From the NCBI RefSeq assembly GCF_003206695.1, contig NZ_PZJN01000007.1:235492-299491 (forward strand): a DNA stretch of 64,000 bases, read 5' to 3'. The notes beneath the pieces are model-generated. The model saw only the letters and a program-made list of their open reading frames with translations. It ran no database searches and was not told the DNA's origin. This document shows positions 9,241-17,620 of this stretch, piece after piece. The translations under genes were made by a program, and so were the position numbers. Position 1 is the stretch's first letter. Each line of letters begins with the position of its first letter. Source of the DNA: Salinicola halophyticus. GTDB lineage: Bacteria > Pseudomonadota > Gammaproteobacteria > Pseudomonadales > Halomonadaceae.

Positions 9241-10134
9241 TCAGGTGGCGAAGCTGTCACTCCGATCGCGGCAGAATTCGACGAACCGCTCGATCAACGG
9301 GCTACGATACTTGTCGCGGTGCAGCACCAGGCTGAATTCGCGGGTCATATCCAGCGCCAGTTCGATCTCGACAAGGCGACCATCGTTCAGGGCGTGACGC
9401 GCCTCCAGTGCGGACAGACACGTCAATCCGAGACCGGCCGCGGCAGCATTGATGATCGCCTCCGCCGAGTTGATCTCCAGGCTCAGCTCCCATTGCGGCA
9501 GCTGGGGCGCAATGAAGCGCATGAACTGTTCGCGAGTCCCCGAGCCCGGCTCTCGCAGCAGCCATCCGTAGTCCGCCAGCGCACCAACCGCCATCCTGCC
9601 CCGATGCGCCAATGGATGATCAGGGGCCGCCGCGATCAGCATCCGATCGCGCCGCCACGGCAGCACGTGGAAACGCTCTCCCGCTGCACGCCCCTCGATC
9701 ATGCCGATATCGAGCTCGAACGCCTCCAGCGACGCACAGATTGCCGCGCTATTGGCGATGGTGACCCGTTGATCCCGATGCCCGGTCTCGAGGCGGAAGT
9801 CCCGCAGCAGCGACGGCAGCAACTGATGACCGATCGTGTAGCTGGCACCGATATGCAGATGCCCGCCCAGGGCGTCGTTGTCGAACAGCTGCTCGATTGC
9901 CTCGCTGCGGGCCAGCAGTTCGTCCGCCATCGGCAACAGCCGGCGGCCCTGATCGTTGAGATGGAGTCGGTTGCGATGGCGATCGAAAAGCGTACGGCCG
10001 CACTGCTTCTCCAATTCTGCCAGCGCAATGCTGACTGCCGGCTTGGTCAGAAACAGTGTCGATGCCGCCGCCGTCAGCGTCCGCTCATGAGTCACCGCGA
10101 CGAAGACCTGCAACTGACGAAAGGTGATCGCCAT
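9241..10134 (-). CDS. LysR-family transcriptional regulator
   Basis: A 297-residue LTTR. The N-terminal winged helix-turn-helix (residues 1-62) reads ITFRQLQVFVAVTHERTLTAAASTLFLTKPAVSIALAELE in pieces typical of the family; the type 2 periplasmic-binding fold effector domain covers about 90-295. The sequence is closest in style to the CysB/YeiE-like branch, but the effector is unknown. It is divergent from the TDT transporter gene across a 154-nt spacer, which suggests it controls that gene and possibly the hydrolase genes behind it. AGGAG lies five nt before the ATG. Confidence 0.9.
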   Translation of the reverse strand: MAITFRQLQVFVAVTHERTLTAAASTLFLTKPAVSIALAELEKQCGRTLFDRHRNRLHLNDQGRRLLPMADELLARSEAIEQLFDNDALGGHLHIGASYTIGHQLLPSLLRDFRLETGHRDQRVTIANSAAICASLEAFELDIGMIEGRAAGERFHVLPWRRDRMLIAAAPDHPLAHRGRMAVGALADYGWLLREPGSGTREQFMRFIAPQLPQWELSLEINSAEAIINAAAAGLGLTCLSALEARHALNDGRLVEIELALDMTREFSLVLHRDKYRSPLIERFVEFCRDRSDSFAT

Positions 10135-10143
10135 CGTTTCTCC

Positions 10144-10198
10144 TGATTGCCCAATTCGTGATCGCCCAATGCCTGATCGTCAAATCCCTGGCCGTTAA
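10144..10198. repeat. 15-nt tandem repeat in the LysR/TDT divergent spacer
   Basis: Three full units and a partial one: TGATTGCCCAATTCG, TGATCGCCCAATGCC, TGATCGTCAAATCCC, then TGGCCGTTAA. They lie immediately upstream of the LysR start, where regulator sites would be expected, so they could be iterated binding sites or simple slippage products. Confidence 0.7.
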
Positions 10199-10288
10199 TT
10201 TTTATAAAACGCCAAGTGAAGAAAGTTAAAATATAACGATAGCTCGAATTGCCATAAGGTGTCTCCATCGATTTCGAGGAGAACCTCC

Positions 10289-11266
10289 ATGCCCGCTATG
10301 TCTCAGCGACTCCAGACCGCCCCGACCCCGATGGCCGGCCTGGCGCTGGGTATCTCCAGCCTGGGCTGGAGCTGGGAAAGTTTCGCGCCGCTAGGCGGCG
10401 TGGCACAGCTGAGCGGCGCGGCAATCGCCGCGATCCTGCTGCTGGTTCTCGGCGCCAAGTTCGTGCTTCACCCGCACCTGCTCTGGGCGGACCTGGCGCA
10501 TCCCGTCGTCGGTAGCGTCGTCCCGACCTTCGCCATGGCGCTGATGGTGGTGTCGAAAGCCGTAGGAGACTGGCTGATGCCGGAGGCTGGCGTCGCCCTC
10601 TGGCTCGCCGCGGTGGCGCTTCACCTGGGTTTTTTCGCCGCTTTCGTCGTGCATCGGGCAAAGGCTTTCGAACTTCACCATATGGTGCCGGCCTGGTTCG
10701 TACCGCCGGTGGGGATCATCGTCGCCGATGTCGCGTTTCCGGGTGTCGCGGCGCTGCAGCCGCTAGCCATCGGTCTGCTCTACCTCGGCATGGGGCTCTA
10801 CGCCATCCTGCTGCCGGTGATGATCTATCGGCTGATCTTCGCGCCGGAAATTCCCGACCCGGCCAAGCCGACTATCGCCATCGTGGCGGCACCCGCGAGC
10901 CTGTCGCTGGCCGGATATCTCACCGTGATCACCGAGCCATCGCCGCTGTTGATCGCCCTGCTCGGCGGCATCGCGGTGCTGATGACCCTGATCATCTACC
11001 TGGCCTTCTTCAAGCTGCTACGGCTGCCCTACAGCCCGGGCTACGCCGCGTTCACGTTTCCTATGGTGATCGGCGCCACGGCGCTTTCGAAGACCGCCGG
11101 GTGGATGCAGGCCCACGGCTTCGACGCGCACGATATCGCTATCGTTCACGGCCTGGCGATACTGGAAGTGATCGTTGCCACCGCCATCGTCGGCTATGTC
11201 GCCCTGCGCTACCTCGGCTTCTATCTTCATGCCTGGCGCCAGAGCACGATGCCCCGCCCGGTCTGA
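10289..11266 (+). CDS. TDT-family transporter (TehA/SLAC1/Mae1-like)
   Basis: A 325-residue inner-membrane protein with about ten hydrophobic segments, of the tellurite-resistance/dicarboxylate transporter family, whose members move dicarboxylates, sulfite or small anions. The N-terminal TPMAGLALGISSLGWSWE fits the first helix of the family. ATG 10289 has GAGGAG seven nt upstream; a second in-frame ATG at 10298 is possible. Placement after a divergent LysR gene and before hydrolase and oxidoreductase genes suggests import or export of an organic anion handled by those enzymes. Substrate unknown. Confidence 0.85.
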   Translation: MPAMSQRLQTAPTPMAGLALGISSLGWSWESFAPLGGVAQLSGAAIAAILLLVLGAKFVLHPHLLWADLAHPVVGSVVPTFAMALMVVSKAVGDWLMPEAGVALWLAAVALHLGFFAAFVVHRAKAFELHHMVPAWFVPPVGIIVADVAFPGVAALQPLAIGLLYLGMGLYAILLPVMIYRLIFAPEIPDPAKPTIAIVAAPASLSLAGYLTVITEPSPLLIALLGGIAVLMTLIIYLAFFKLLRLPYSPGYAAFTFPMVIGATALSKTAGWMQAHGFDAHDIAIVHGLAILEVIVATAIVGYVALRYLGFYLHAWRQSTMPRPV

Positions 11267-11290
11267 GGCGTTCCTTTGCCGTAAATCGTC

Positions 11291-11359
11291 TGACGCGCAC
11301 TCTCTGATGACGAGTCCTGATGACCAGGGCTTGAGGACGAGCGCTTGATGATGAGTACC
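11291..11359. repeat. 13-14-nt degenerate tandem repeat, about five copies
   Basis: Units begin TGA: TGACGCGCACTCTC, TGATGACGAGTCC, TGATGACCAGGGCT, TGAGGACGAGCGCT and TGATGATGAGTACC. They fill the spacer between the TDT gene and the serine hydrolase gene. Confidence 0.65.
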
Positions 11360-11369
11360 GCATGACGGC

Positions 11370-12476
11370 ATGGAAGAACCTGACGGCATGCGCCAGACTC
11401 AACGCATGCCGATTACCCGCTCTCCCCGTCCCTTTTCCGTCGCCGCCCGTCTTCGCTGGCAGCGTCTTGCCATCAGCCTGATGCTGGCGACGCTACCGTC
11501 GCTGACCCTGGCCAGTCCGCTGCCCGAAGCCACTCGCGCCGGCGCGATCGAACATGCCCGCGAGCTACCCCGCAGCCACACCCTGATGGTCGCCATCGAC
11601 GGCAAAACCGTGATCGACGAAGGATTTCGCGGCCACGCCACCGACGAGACCGCCAACATCAAGTCGCTCTCCAAGACGCTGATCTCGGCGCTGGTGGGCG
11701 CGGCGATCGATCGCGGCGTGATCGAGAGCGTCGATCAGCCGATAGTCGAGCTGCTGGGCAATCGCGTCCCCGCCGATATCGATCCTCGCGTGAACCACAT
11801 CACCGTCGGCAACCTGCTCTCGATGCAGGCCGGACTGGAGCGCACGTCCGGCAGCAACTACGGCGCCTGGGTCGCCAGCTCGAACTGGATTGCCGACGCG
11901 CTCGAGCGCCCCTTCGTCGCCGAGCCCGGCGGTCGCATGCTCTACTCCACCGGTAACAGCCATCTGCTTTCGGCCGCACTCACCGAAGCGACCGGGCGCA
12001 GCACGCTTTCGCTCGCGCGAGACTGGCTGGGCGCGCCGCTGGGTTTCGCCATTCCGCCGTGGACACGCGACCCGCAAGGCATATACTTCGGCGGCAACGA
12101 GATGGGGCTGACGCCGCAGGCGATACTGCGTTTCGGCGAGATGTTTCGTCACAACGGTCAACTCGACGGCCAGCGCGTGCTTTCCGCCGACTGGATCGAG
12201 CGCTCGTGGCAGCCGCGCACGCGATCGTTCTTCAACGGTGACGATTACGGCTACGGCTGGTTCATCACCGAACTCGCCGGCGAGCCGGTCTATTACGGCT
12301 GGGGCTATGGCGGCCAGTTGCTCTACATCGTGCCATCCCGAGCCATGACCGTGGTGATGACTTCCGATCCGACGCCGCCGTCCAGCGGCAGCGATTACCT
12401 GGACGACGTGGAGGCGCTGGTCGGCGATCTGATCGAGGCAACAGCGAATCACGACAACAAGGGCCCCAACTCGTGA
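11370..12476 (+). CDS. Secreted serine hydrolase of the beta-lactamase/PBP4-like family
   Basis: A 368-residue protein with a signal-type hydrophobic segment (LAISLMLATLPSLTLASPL, about 33-51). The SxxK nucleophile motif is S99-L-S-K102, and the second motif is the YSTGN stretch at 192-196. The third region WGYGGQLLYIVP lies near the C-terminus. These are marks of the class C beta-lactamase fold, which also contains esterases, amidases and D-aminopeptidases; nothing shows antibiotic hydrolysis. The start is uncertain: ATGs at 11370, 11388 and 11406 all precede the signal peptide. The stop overlaps the GTG of the next gene (GTGA), so the two are translationally coupled. Confidence 0.82.
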   Translation: MEEPDGMRQTQRMPITRSPRPFSVAARLRWQRLAISLMLATLPSLTLASPLPEATRAGAIEHARELPRSHTLMVAIDGKTVIDEGFRGHATDETANIKSLSKTLISALVGAAIDRGVIESVDQPIVELLGNRVPADIDPRVNHITVGNLLSMQAGLERTSGSNYGAWVASSNWIADALERPFVAEPGGRMLYSTGNSHLLSAALTEATGRSTLSLARDWLGAPLGFAIPPWTRDPQGIYFGGNEMGLTPQAILRFGEMFRHNGQLDGQRVLSADWIERSWQPRTRSFFNGDDYGYGWFITELAGEPVYYGWGYGGQLLYIVPSRAMTVVMTSDPTPPSSGSDYLDDVEALVGDLIEATANHDNKGPNS

Positions 12477-14080
12477 TCCAACCCCATCGCGATATCGAAA
12501 ACTGGACGCTGACCACGCCCGCCGCTCGCTCGAGCCGAGGAGCCGTGGCTTCCCAGCATCGCTTGGCGGCGCAGGCCGGCGCCGCGCAGCTCGACGCCGG
12601 CGGCAACGCCATCGATGCCATTGTCGCAACCGCCTACGCGCTCAATGCGGTCGAGCCGTGGATGAGCGGCCTCGGCGGTGCCGGCTTCATGGTGATCTGG
12701 CTGGCGCAGGAGCAGCGCGCGGTGGCGCTGGATTTCCAGGGCACGTTGCCCGACGATATGCGGCTCGAGGATTACCCGGTCGATCCTGCGCTACCGGCGA
12801 CACCGATGGGTTTTCCCGGCGTGGTCGACAACGCCAATATCGAAGGCTATCGCTCGATCACCGTGCCCGGTGCCGTGGCCGGGCTCGATCATGCGCTCTC
12901 GCGCTTCGGTTCCCGGTCACGCAGTGACGCCATGACGCCAGCCATTCAGCTGGCCGAGCGCGGGCTGCACGTCGACTGGTTCACCAGCCTGCAGATTGGC
13001 GTTTGCGCGCGCACGCTGGCCCGCGACCCGATATCGGCATCGATCTATCTGCCTGGCGGCCACCCGGCGACGCCGGAGAGCCGGTTGCGAATCCCGAATC
13101 TGGCCGAGACGCTGGGCGAGATTGCCGAGGGCGGCGCCGAAACGTTCTATCGTGGTGCGCTGGCCGAACGGATCGTCTCCGATCTTCAGGCCGGCGGCTC
13201 GCGGATTTCCCGCGCGGATCTCGCCGCCTATGAGGTGTTCGAGTACGCCCCGATGGCCGCCAAGCACCGCGGCTATACGCTCTATACCCCGGGCGAGGTT
13301 TCCGGCGGCCTGCGCCAGCGCGAGATGCTGGCATACGCACTCGAGGCGATGCCGACGCCACCGGAAAACCCGACGGCAGAAACCTGGCTCGCCTACGCCG
13401 AGGCGCTGGAGCAGTGCTGGAAGCGGCACAAGATCCGCAACGGGGTCATAACGGAACAGGGCGCCTGCACCTCATCGATGTCGTCGGTGGACGCCGAGGG
13501 CAACATGGTGGCGCTCACCTACACCCTGCTCAACCGTTTCGGTTCCGGTGTCACGTTGCCCTCCACCGGGATGCTGATGAACGACAGCGTCAGCTACTTC
13601 GACCCGCGCCCCGGCTACCCCACCACCATGGAAGGCGGCAAGCGTATCAACTCGTCGAACATGTGCCCGACGGTGGCCGTGAAAGACGGCGAGGCGCGAT
13701 TCTCGGTGGGCGCTTCCGGCGGCAATCTGATCATGCCGGCGGTGACCCAGGTCGCCGCGCTGATGATGGACTTCGACATGAGTGTCGAGGATGCGATACA
13801 TCATCCGCGAATCGATGCCAGCTACCGTGGTTCGGTGCGCGTCGACCCGCGCTTCAGTCCAGAAACACTGGCAAAGCTGGGCCAATGTTTCGAACTGGAG
13901 ATCGCCCAGCAGGTAGTTTTCCCCAAGCTCTACGCCTGCGTGTCGGCGGTATCGCGGAATCCGACCACGGGCGAATGCGTCGGCATCAACGACCCGACGC
14001 AACCCGTCGGCGGCGGTGCCGCGCCCGCGCCGTTTCACATCGAACCGCTCGGCGATGACGAGCCGGTCGTGCGCCCCTGA
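12473..14080 (+). CDS. Gamma-glutamyltransferase-family Ntn hydrolase
   Basis: A 535-residue protein of the GGT family, normally cleaved by itself into two subunits with an N-terminal Thr nucleophile. Family marks are GGNAIDAIVATAYALNAVEPWMSGLGG (43-69, in pieces), SITVPGAVAGL, then the processing site before T333 (T-S-S-M-S-S-V-D in place of the usual TTHYSVVD), GSGV and the GGNLIMP loop. There is no signal peptide, unlike periplasmic glutathione-degrading GGT, so a cytoplasmic amidohydrolase role such as that of HpxW (oxamate amidohydrolase) is possible. GTG start at 12473 overlaps the upstream stop. Substrate unknown. Confidence 0.85.
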   Translation: MIQPHRDIENWTLTTPAARSSRGAVASQHRLAAQAGAAQLDAGGNAIDAIVATAYALNAVEPWMSGLGGAGFMVIWLAQEQRAVALDFQGTLPDDMRLEDYPVDPALPATPMGFPGVVDNANIEGYRSITVPGAVAGLDHALSRFGSRSRSDAMTPAIQLAERGLHVDWFTSLQIGVCARTLARDPISASIYLPGGHPATPESRLRIPNLAETLGEIAEGGAETFYRGALAERIVSDLQAGGSRISRADLAAYEVFEYAPMAAKHRGYTLYTPGEVSGGLRQREMLAYALEAMPTPPENPTAETWLAYAEALEQCWKRHKIRNGVITEQGACTSSMSSVDAEGNMVALTYTLLNRFGSGVTLPSTGMLMNDSVSYFDPRPGYPTTMEGGKRINSSNMCPTVAVKDGEARFSVGASGGNLIMPAVTQVAALMMDFDMSVEDAIHHPRIDASYRGSVRVDPRFSPETLAKLGQCFELEIAQQVVFPKLYACVSAVSRNPTTGECVGINDPTQPVGGGAAPAPFHIEPLGDDEPVVRP

Positions 14081-14099
14081 TCCCTACCAGGATTCCAAG

Positions 14100-15032
14100 A
14101 TGTCCATCGTTGTCTCAATACCGGGTGTGGATAAAACAGACTGGTGGATCGAACAGCTTCAGAAGCTGCTGCCCGGCTGGACGATCCGCTCCATCGATGA
14201 TCCCAGCGACGCCGACGCGGTGACCTATGCCGTGGTCTGGAAGCCGGCTGACGGGGCGTTCCTGCCCTTTGCCAATCTCAAGGCGATCGTGTCGCTGGGC
14301 GCGGGCATCGATCATGTACTGGCCGATACGAAGCTGCCACGCCAAATACCGATCATTCGCACCGTGGGTACGGATCTGACCCAGCGCATGCGCGAGTACG
14401 TGGCCTTGCATGTGCTGAGCCACCATCGCGACATGCCGACGATCAGCGCCAACCAGCGCGCCCGACAGTGGAAGCAGCTGGTCGTCCCGCCAGCGACGGA
14501 TCGCCCCGTGGGCGTCATGGGGCTCGGCAATCTGGGGAGCGCAGCGGCTTCCACGCTTTCCGCGCTGGGTTTCGAGACGCTGGGCTGGTCACGCACGCAA
14601 CGCGAGATCGAGGGCATAACGACCTTCGCCAGCGACGCCGAATTCGCGGCATTCCTCGGCCGCTGCGAGATCCTGGTCTGCCTGCTGCCGCTGACCGACG
14701 CAACGACGGGCATTCTTAACGCCGAGCTTTTCGCCAAGTTGCCGAAAGGCGCCAGCGTGATCAATGTCGGGCGCGGCCCACATCTCGTCGACGACGATCT
14801 GCTCGCCGCGCTGGATAGCGGCCAGTTGAGTCACGCCACGCTGGACGTGTTCCATGTCGAACCGCTGCCGAGCGAGCATCCGTTCTGGTCGCACCCCAGG
14901 ATCACGGTGACGCCTCACATCGCCTCGCTGATCGACGCGCCCACCGGCAGCCGGATCGTCAGCGCCAATATCGAACGCTTCGAGCGCGAGGGCAGCGTAC
15001 CCGACCTGGCCGATGCCGAACGCGGCTACTGA
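14100..15032 (+). CDS. ghrA: GhrA-type D-2-hydroxyacid dehydrogenase (glyoxylate/hydroxypyruvate reductase A)
   Basis: A 310-residue NAD(P)H-dependent reductase of 2-oxoacids such as glyoxylate and hydroxypyruvate. It resembles E. coli GhrA along its length: TDWWIEQL at the start, LKAIVSLGAGIDHVL, the nucleotide-binding GLGNLG around residue 140, LPKGASVINVGRGPHLVDDDLL with the catalytic Arg, DVFHVEPLP with the Glu region, TPHIAS with the catalytic His, and a terminal RGY. ATG 14100 follows the GGT-family stop by 19 nt with AGGA upstream, so it is in the same operon. The product of the upstream amidohydrolase may be a 2-oxoacid for this enzyme (inference). Confidence 0.88.
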   Translation: MSIVVSIPGVDKTDWWIEQLQKLLPGWTIRSIDDPSDADAVTYAVVWKPADGAFLPFANLKAIVSLGAGIDHVLADTKLPRQIPIIRTVGTDLTQRMREYVALHVLSHHRDMPTISANQRARQWKQLVVPPATDRPVGVMGLGNLGSAAASTLSALGFETLGWSRTQREIEGITTFASDAEFAAFLGRCEILVCLLPLTDATTGILNAELFAKLPKGASVINVGRGPHLVDDDLLAALDSGQLSHATLDVFHVEPLPSEHPFWSHPRITVTPHIASLIDAPTGSRIVSANIERFEREGSVPDLADAERGY

Positions 15033-15132
15033 GCGGGTGAAGTCGACATCACTTGTTGCCGACAAGTTGCTAAACTGGCGGAACCAGTAATTCGGTATCG
15101 ATCATCTCTCCACACGCGTGCCAAGGGGCCCC

Positions 15133-15966
15133 ATGTCTAATAAAGAGACTAATAAAGAGACCAGTAAAGAGACCGGCAAAAAAGACAACACCGCGAGTCG
15201 ACGTAACATCAAATCCTGGTTGACCGACATGGATGGCGTCCTCGTCCACGAGAACAAGGCCATCCCTGGCGCATCGGAGCTGATCAATCAGTGGCGGGAG
15301 CGCGAGATCCCGTTTCTGGTGCTGACCAACAACTCGATCTACACCCCGCGGGATTTGAGCGCACGCTTGAGACAAAGCGGCCTGGAAGTGCCCGAGGACA
15401 AGATCTGGACCTCGGCACTGGCGACGGCCTCGTTCCTGCGTGATCAGGCGCCGGGTGGGTCGGCATTCGTGGTCGGCGAGGCGGGGCTGACCACGGCGAT
15501 TCATGAAGCCGGCTTCATCATGACCGATACCAAGCCGGACTACGTCGTGCTCGGTGAAACCCGCTCCTACTCGTTCGAGGCGATCACCAAGGCGATTCGC
15601 CTGATCCTTCAGGGCGCGCGCTTCATCTGCACCAACCCGGATGCCACTGGGCCAAGCCAAGAAGGCGTGCTGCCGGCTACCGGCGCCATCGCGGCGCTGA
15701 TCACCGAGGCCACCGGGCGCAAGCCGTATATCGTCGGCAAACCCAACCCGATGATGTTCCGCTCGGCGCTGAACAAGCTCGGCGTCCACTCGGACGGCGC
15801 CGGGATGATCGGCGATCGCATGGATACTGATATCGTCGCGGGTATCGAAGCCGGCATGCACACGGTGCTGGTGTTGAGCGGTATCGCCGATCAGGCCGAG
15901 ATCGAACGCTATCCGTTCCGTCCCCGGGAGATCCTGTCGTCGGTGGCGGAGCTGGTGGACAAGTAG
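15133..15966 (+). CDS. HAD-IIA family phosphatase (NagD-like)
   Basis: A 277-residue HAD hydrolase. The nucleophile motif is D32-M-D34-G (LTDMDGVLVHENK). LTNNS follows as motif II, a C2-type cap lies between, and IGDRMDTDIVAGIEAGM is the acidic motif IV. The family dephosphorylates sugar phosphates, nucleotides or phosphoglycolate. The N-terminus carries three tandem copies of NKET/SKET from a 12-nt DNA repeat. ATG 15133 has AAGGGG a few nt upstream. It lies 100 nt after ghrA; membership in that operon is possible but not shown. Confidence 0.85.
   Translation: MSNKETNKETSKETGKKDNTASRRNIKSWLTDMDGVLVHENKAIPGASELINQWREREIPFLVLTNNSIYTPRDLSARLRQSGLEVPEDKIWTSALATASFLRDQAPGGSAFVVGEAGLTTAIHEAGFIMTDTKPDYVVLGETRSYSFEAITKAIRLILQGARFICTNPDATGPSQEGVLPATGAIAALITEATGRKPYIVGKPNPMMFRSALNKLGVHSDGAGMIGDRMDTDIVAGIEAGMHTVLVLSGIADQAEIERYPFRPREILSSVAELVDK
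15139..15186. repeat. 12-nt in-frame tandem repeat in the HAD gene 5' end
   Basis: AATAAAGAGACT, AATAAAGAGACC, AGTAAAGAGACC and a diverged GGCAAAAAAGAC. They encode a charged NKET-NKET-SKET leader ahead of the catalytic domain. Confidence 0.9.
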
Positions 15967-16003
15967 ATCGATGGGCTGAGCCAGTGGATCAATCGATATT
16001 GAC

Positions 16004-16025
16004 CTGACGGCGCCTCCGCCGTCAG
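16004..16025. terminator. Possible bidirectional terminator between HAD and hemG genes
   Basis: A perfect 9-bp stem CTGACGGCG/CGCCGTCAG with a 4-nt loop lies between the convergent genes and includes the hemG stop codon. No clear T-run follows, so termination is only likely. Confidence 0.45.
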
Positions 16026-17515
16026 CTCGGCTCGGCCGCCAGCAGTTTCTCGCCCAGCAGGCGGCCGTTCTCGAGACAGTCGCCCACCGCGATACCGCCA
16101 CGCCAGTTACCCGCCAGGTGCAGTCCGGAATACGCCCGAAGCGCGTCATCCAGCGCCTCGATTCTCCCCAGATGACCGACTTCGTACTGCGGAATCGCCT
16201 GCGGCCAGCGTGTCACCTTCTGCCACACCGGTTCGCCGCGGATGCCCAACAGATCGCGCAGATCGCCGAGTACCCGTGACACCTGTGTCGCATCGTCTCC
16301 GACTGCCGCTTCGGGACTCTGGCGACCGCCGATGAATACGTTGAGCAGCTTGTGGCCGGCTGGCGCGCGACCCTCGAACAGCGTCGACGAGAACAGTGCG
16401 CCCAGCGTTCGGCGTTTTTCGGCGCGCGGAATCAGCACGCCGAAACCATCCAGCGGGTGCGCGATATCCTGCTCGCGGAAACCCAGTGCGATGGCATTGA
16501 CCGGCGGATAGGCGATGGCGGCCAGCGGCTTCGCCAGCCGCTCGTCCACCGGGCGCAACAGCGCTGCCGCCACGGGCGCCGGCACCGCCAGCACCAGCGA
16601 ACGGGCCCGCCATTGCCGGCCGTTGCGATCCTCGACGACCCACTGTTCGCCTTCGCGACGAATGCCGCGGATCTCGCAGCCGGTCTGAATTGTCGCGGTC
16701 GGCTGGGCGGTAATCCCCTCTGCCAGCCGGTCCGTCAGACGCTGCAGCCCCTGCGGAAAGCTGACCAGTTTGCCCCGCCATTCGACCGGTATCGGTGACG
16801 GATCGCGGCGCGCCTGACGCATCTTCTTGAGACCGCCAATGATCAGCGAGCGATGCTCCTGTTCCATCGCTGCCAGCCGTGGCATCGCGGCCTGAACCGA
16901 GAGACGCGCGGGGTCTCCGGCATAGACGCCGGAGACGAACGGATCGACCATGCGTCCGAGAATCCTTGGCCCCAGGCGGCGCGACACGAAAGCGGCCAGT
17001 GTCTCTTCCGATGCCGTCGAGCGGGCAATGAACGGCTCGCGAGCGAGCCGTGCCCAACCGCGCCAGCCGATGATCGGGCTGGTCAGCGCATCCAGCGGCT
17101 TCATCGGCAGCGCCACGGGCTGGCCGTTCAGCACCACGAAACGCTTGGTGCTTTCCGCATTGGCGGGCTGAGCTTCGCCAAGCAGGTTGAGCTCGTCGAG
17201 CAACGCATACAGCGGCGGCTTCATGATCACGGTGTTGGGGCCGTGCTCGATCTGCCACTCGCCGTCCCGCTCGGTATGCAGATTGCCCCCGACCTGATCG
17301 TTGCTTTCGAGCAGGGTCACGTTCTGCCCGCGCTTGGCCAGCGTCCAGGCCGCCGCCAGCCCGGTCGCGCCAGCGCCGACGATCAAGGTATCGAGCGCGG
17401 TATCATCCCGAGCAGCGTCACCCCGAGAGGAGACATCCCGAGCATGGTCATCCCGAGCATGGTCATCCCGAGCGACATTCGTGGCGGGCGAGGAATCTGC
17501 GGCGTGGCTGGTCAT
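16022..17515 (-). CDS. hemG: Protoporphyrinogen oxidase, oxygen-dependent FAD type
   Basis: Converts protoporphyrinogen IX to protoporphyrin IX in haem synthesis. This 497-residue enzyme is the FAD/amine-oxidase-fold type (HemY in Firmicutes, HemG in Myxococcus), not the flavodoxin type of E. coli. The dinucleotide motif is GAGATGLAAAW (47-57). LESNDQVGGNLHTE, HGPNTVIMKPP, FVSGVYAGDP and the C-terminal GLHLAGNWRGGIAVGDCLENG are family landmarks. Residues about 14-40 (ARDDHARDDHARD...) are low-complexity and come from a 15-nt DNA repeat. No alternative ATG lies between the repeat and the FAD motif. Confidence 0.9.
   Translation of the reverse strand: MTSHAADSSPATNVARDDHARDDHARDVSSRGDAARDDTALDTLIVGAGATGLAAAWTLAKRGQNVTLLESNDQVGGNLHTERDGEWQIEHGPNTVIMKPPLYALLDELNLLGEAQPANAESTKRFVVLNGQPVALPMKPLDALTSPIIGWRGWARLAREPFIARSTASEETLAAFVSRRLGPRILGRMVDPFVSGVYAGDPARLSVQAAMPRLAAMEQEHRSLIIGGLKKMRQARRDPSPIPVEWRGKLVSFPQGLQRLTDRLAEGITAQPTATIQTGCEIRGIRREGEQWVVEDRNGRQWRARSLVLAVPAPVAAALLRPVDERLAKPLAAIAYPPVNAIALGFREQDIAHPLDGFGVLIPRAEKRRTLGALFSSTLFEGRAPAGHKLLNVFIGGRQSPEAAVGDDATQVSRVLGDLRDLLGIRGEPVWQKVTRWPQAIPQYEVGHLGRIEALDDALRAYSGLHLAGNWRGGIAVGDCLENGRLLGEKLLAAEPS
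17404..17478. repeat. 15-nt in-frame tandem repeat, five copies, in hemG 5' end
   Basis: On the plus strand: CATCCCGAGCAGCGT, CACCCCGAGAGGAGA, two identical CATCCCGAGCATGGT units, then CATCCCGAGCGACAT. Translated on the minus strand they give the Arg/Asp/His-rich leader of the protein. Confidence 0.9.
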
Positions 17516-17620
17516 GGCGACTCGTGCGGGGAAGTGTGTGATGCAGTCTACGCAGACCTCACCTCATCTGCATCCGGCCGGCGTGCGACGGCTTGCCGTC
17601 ACGCCGGCCGGGCGAGAAGC

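Noticed and set aside
11370-12476. Serine hydrolase as a beta-lactamase resistance gene
   Set aside because: SxxK and YxxxN motifs are shared by many esterases and peptidases of the fold; nothing in the sequence or neighbours points to antibiotic hydrolysis.
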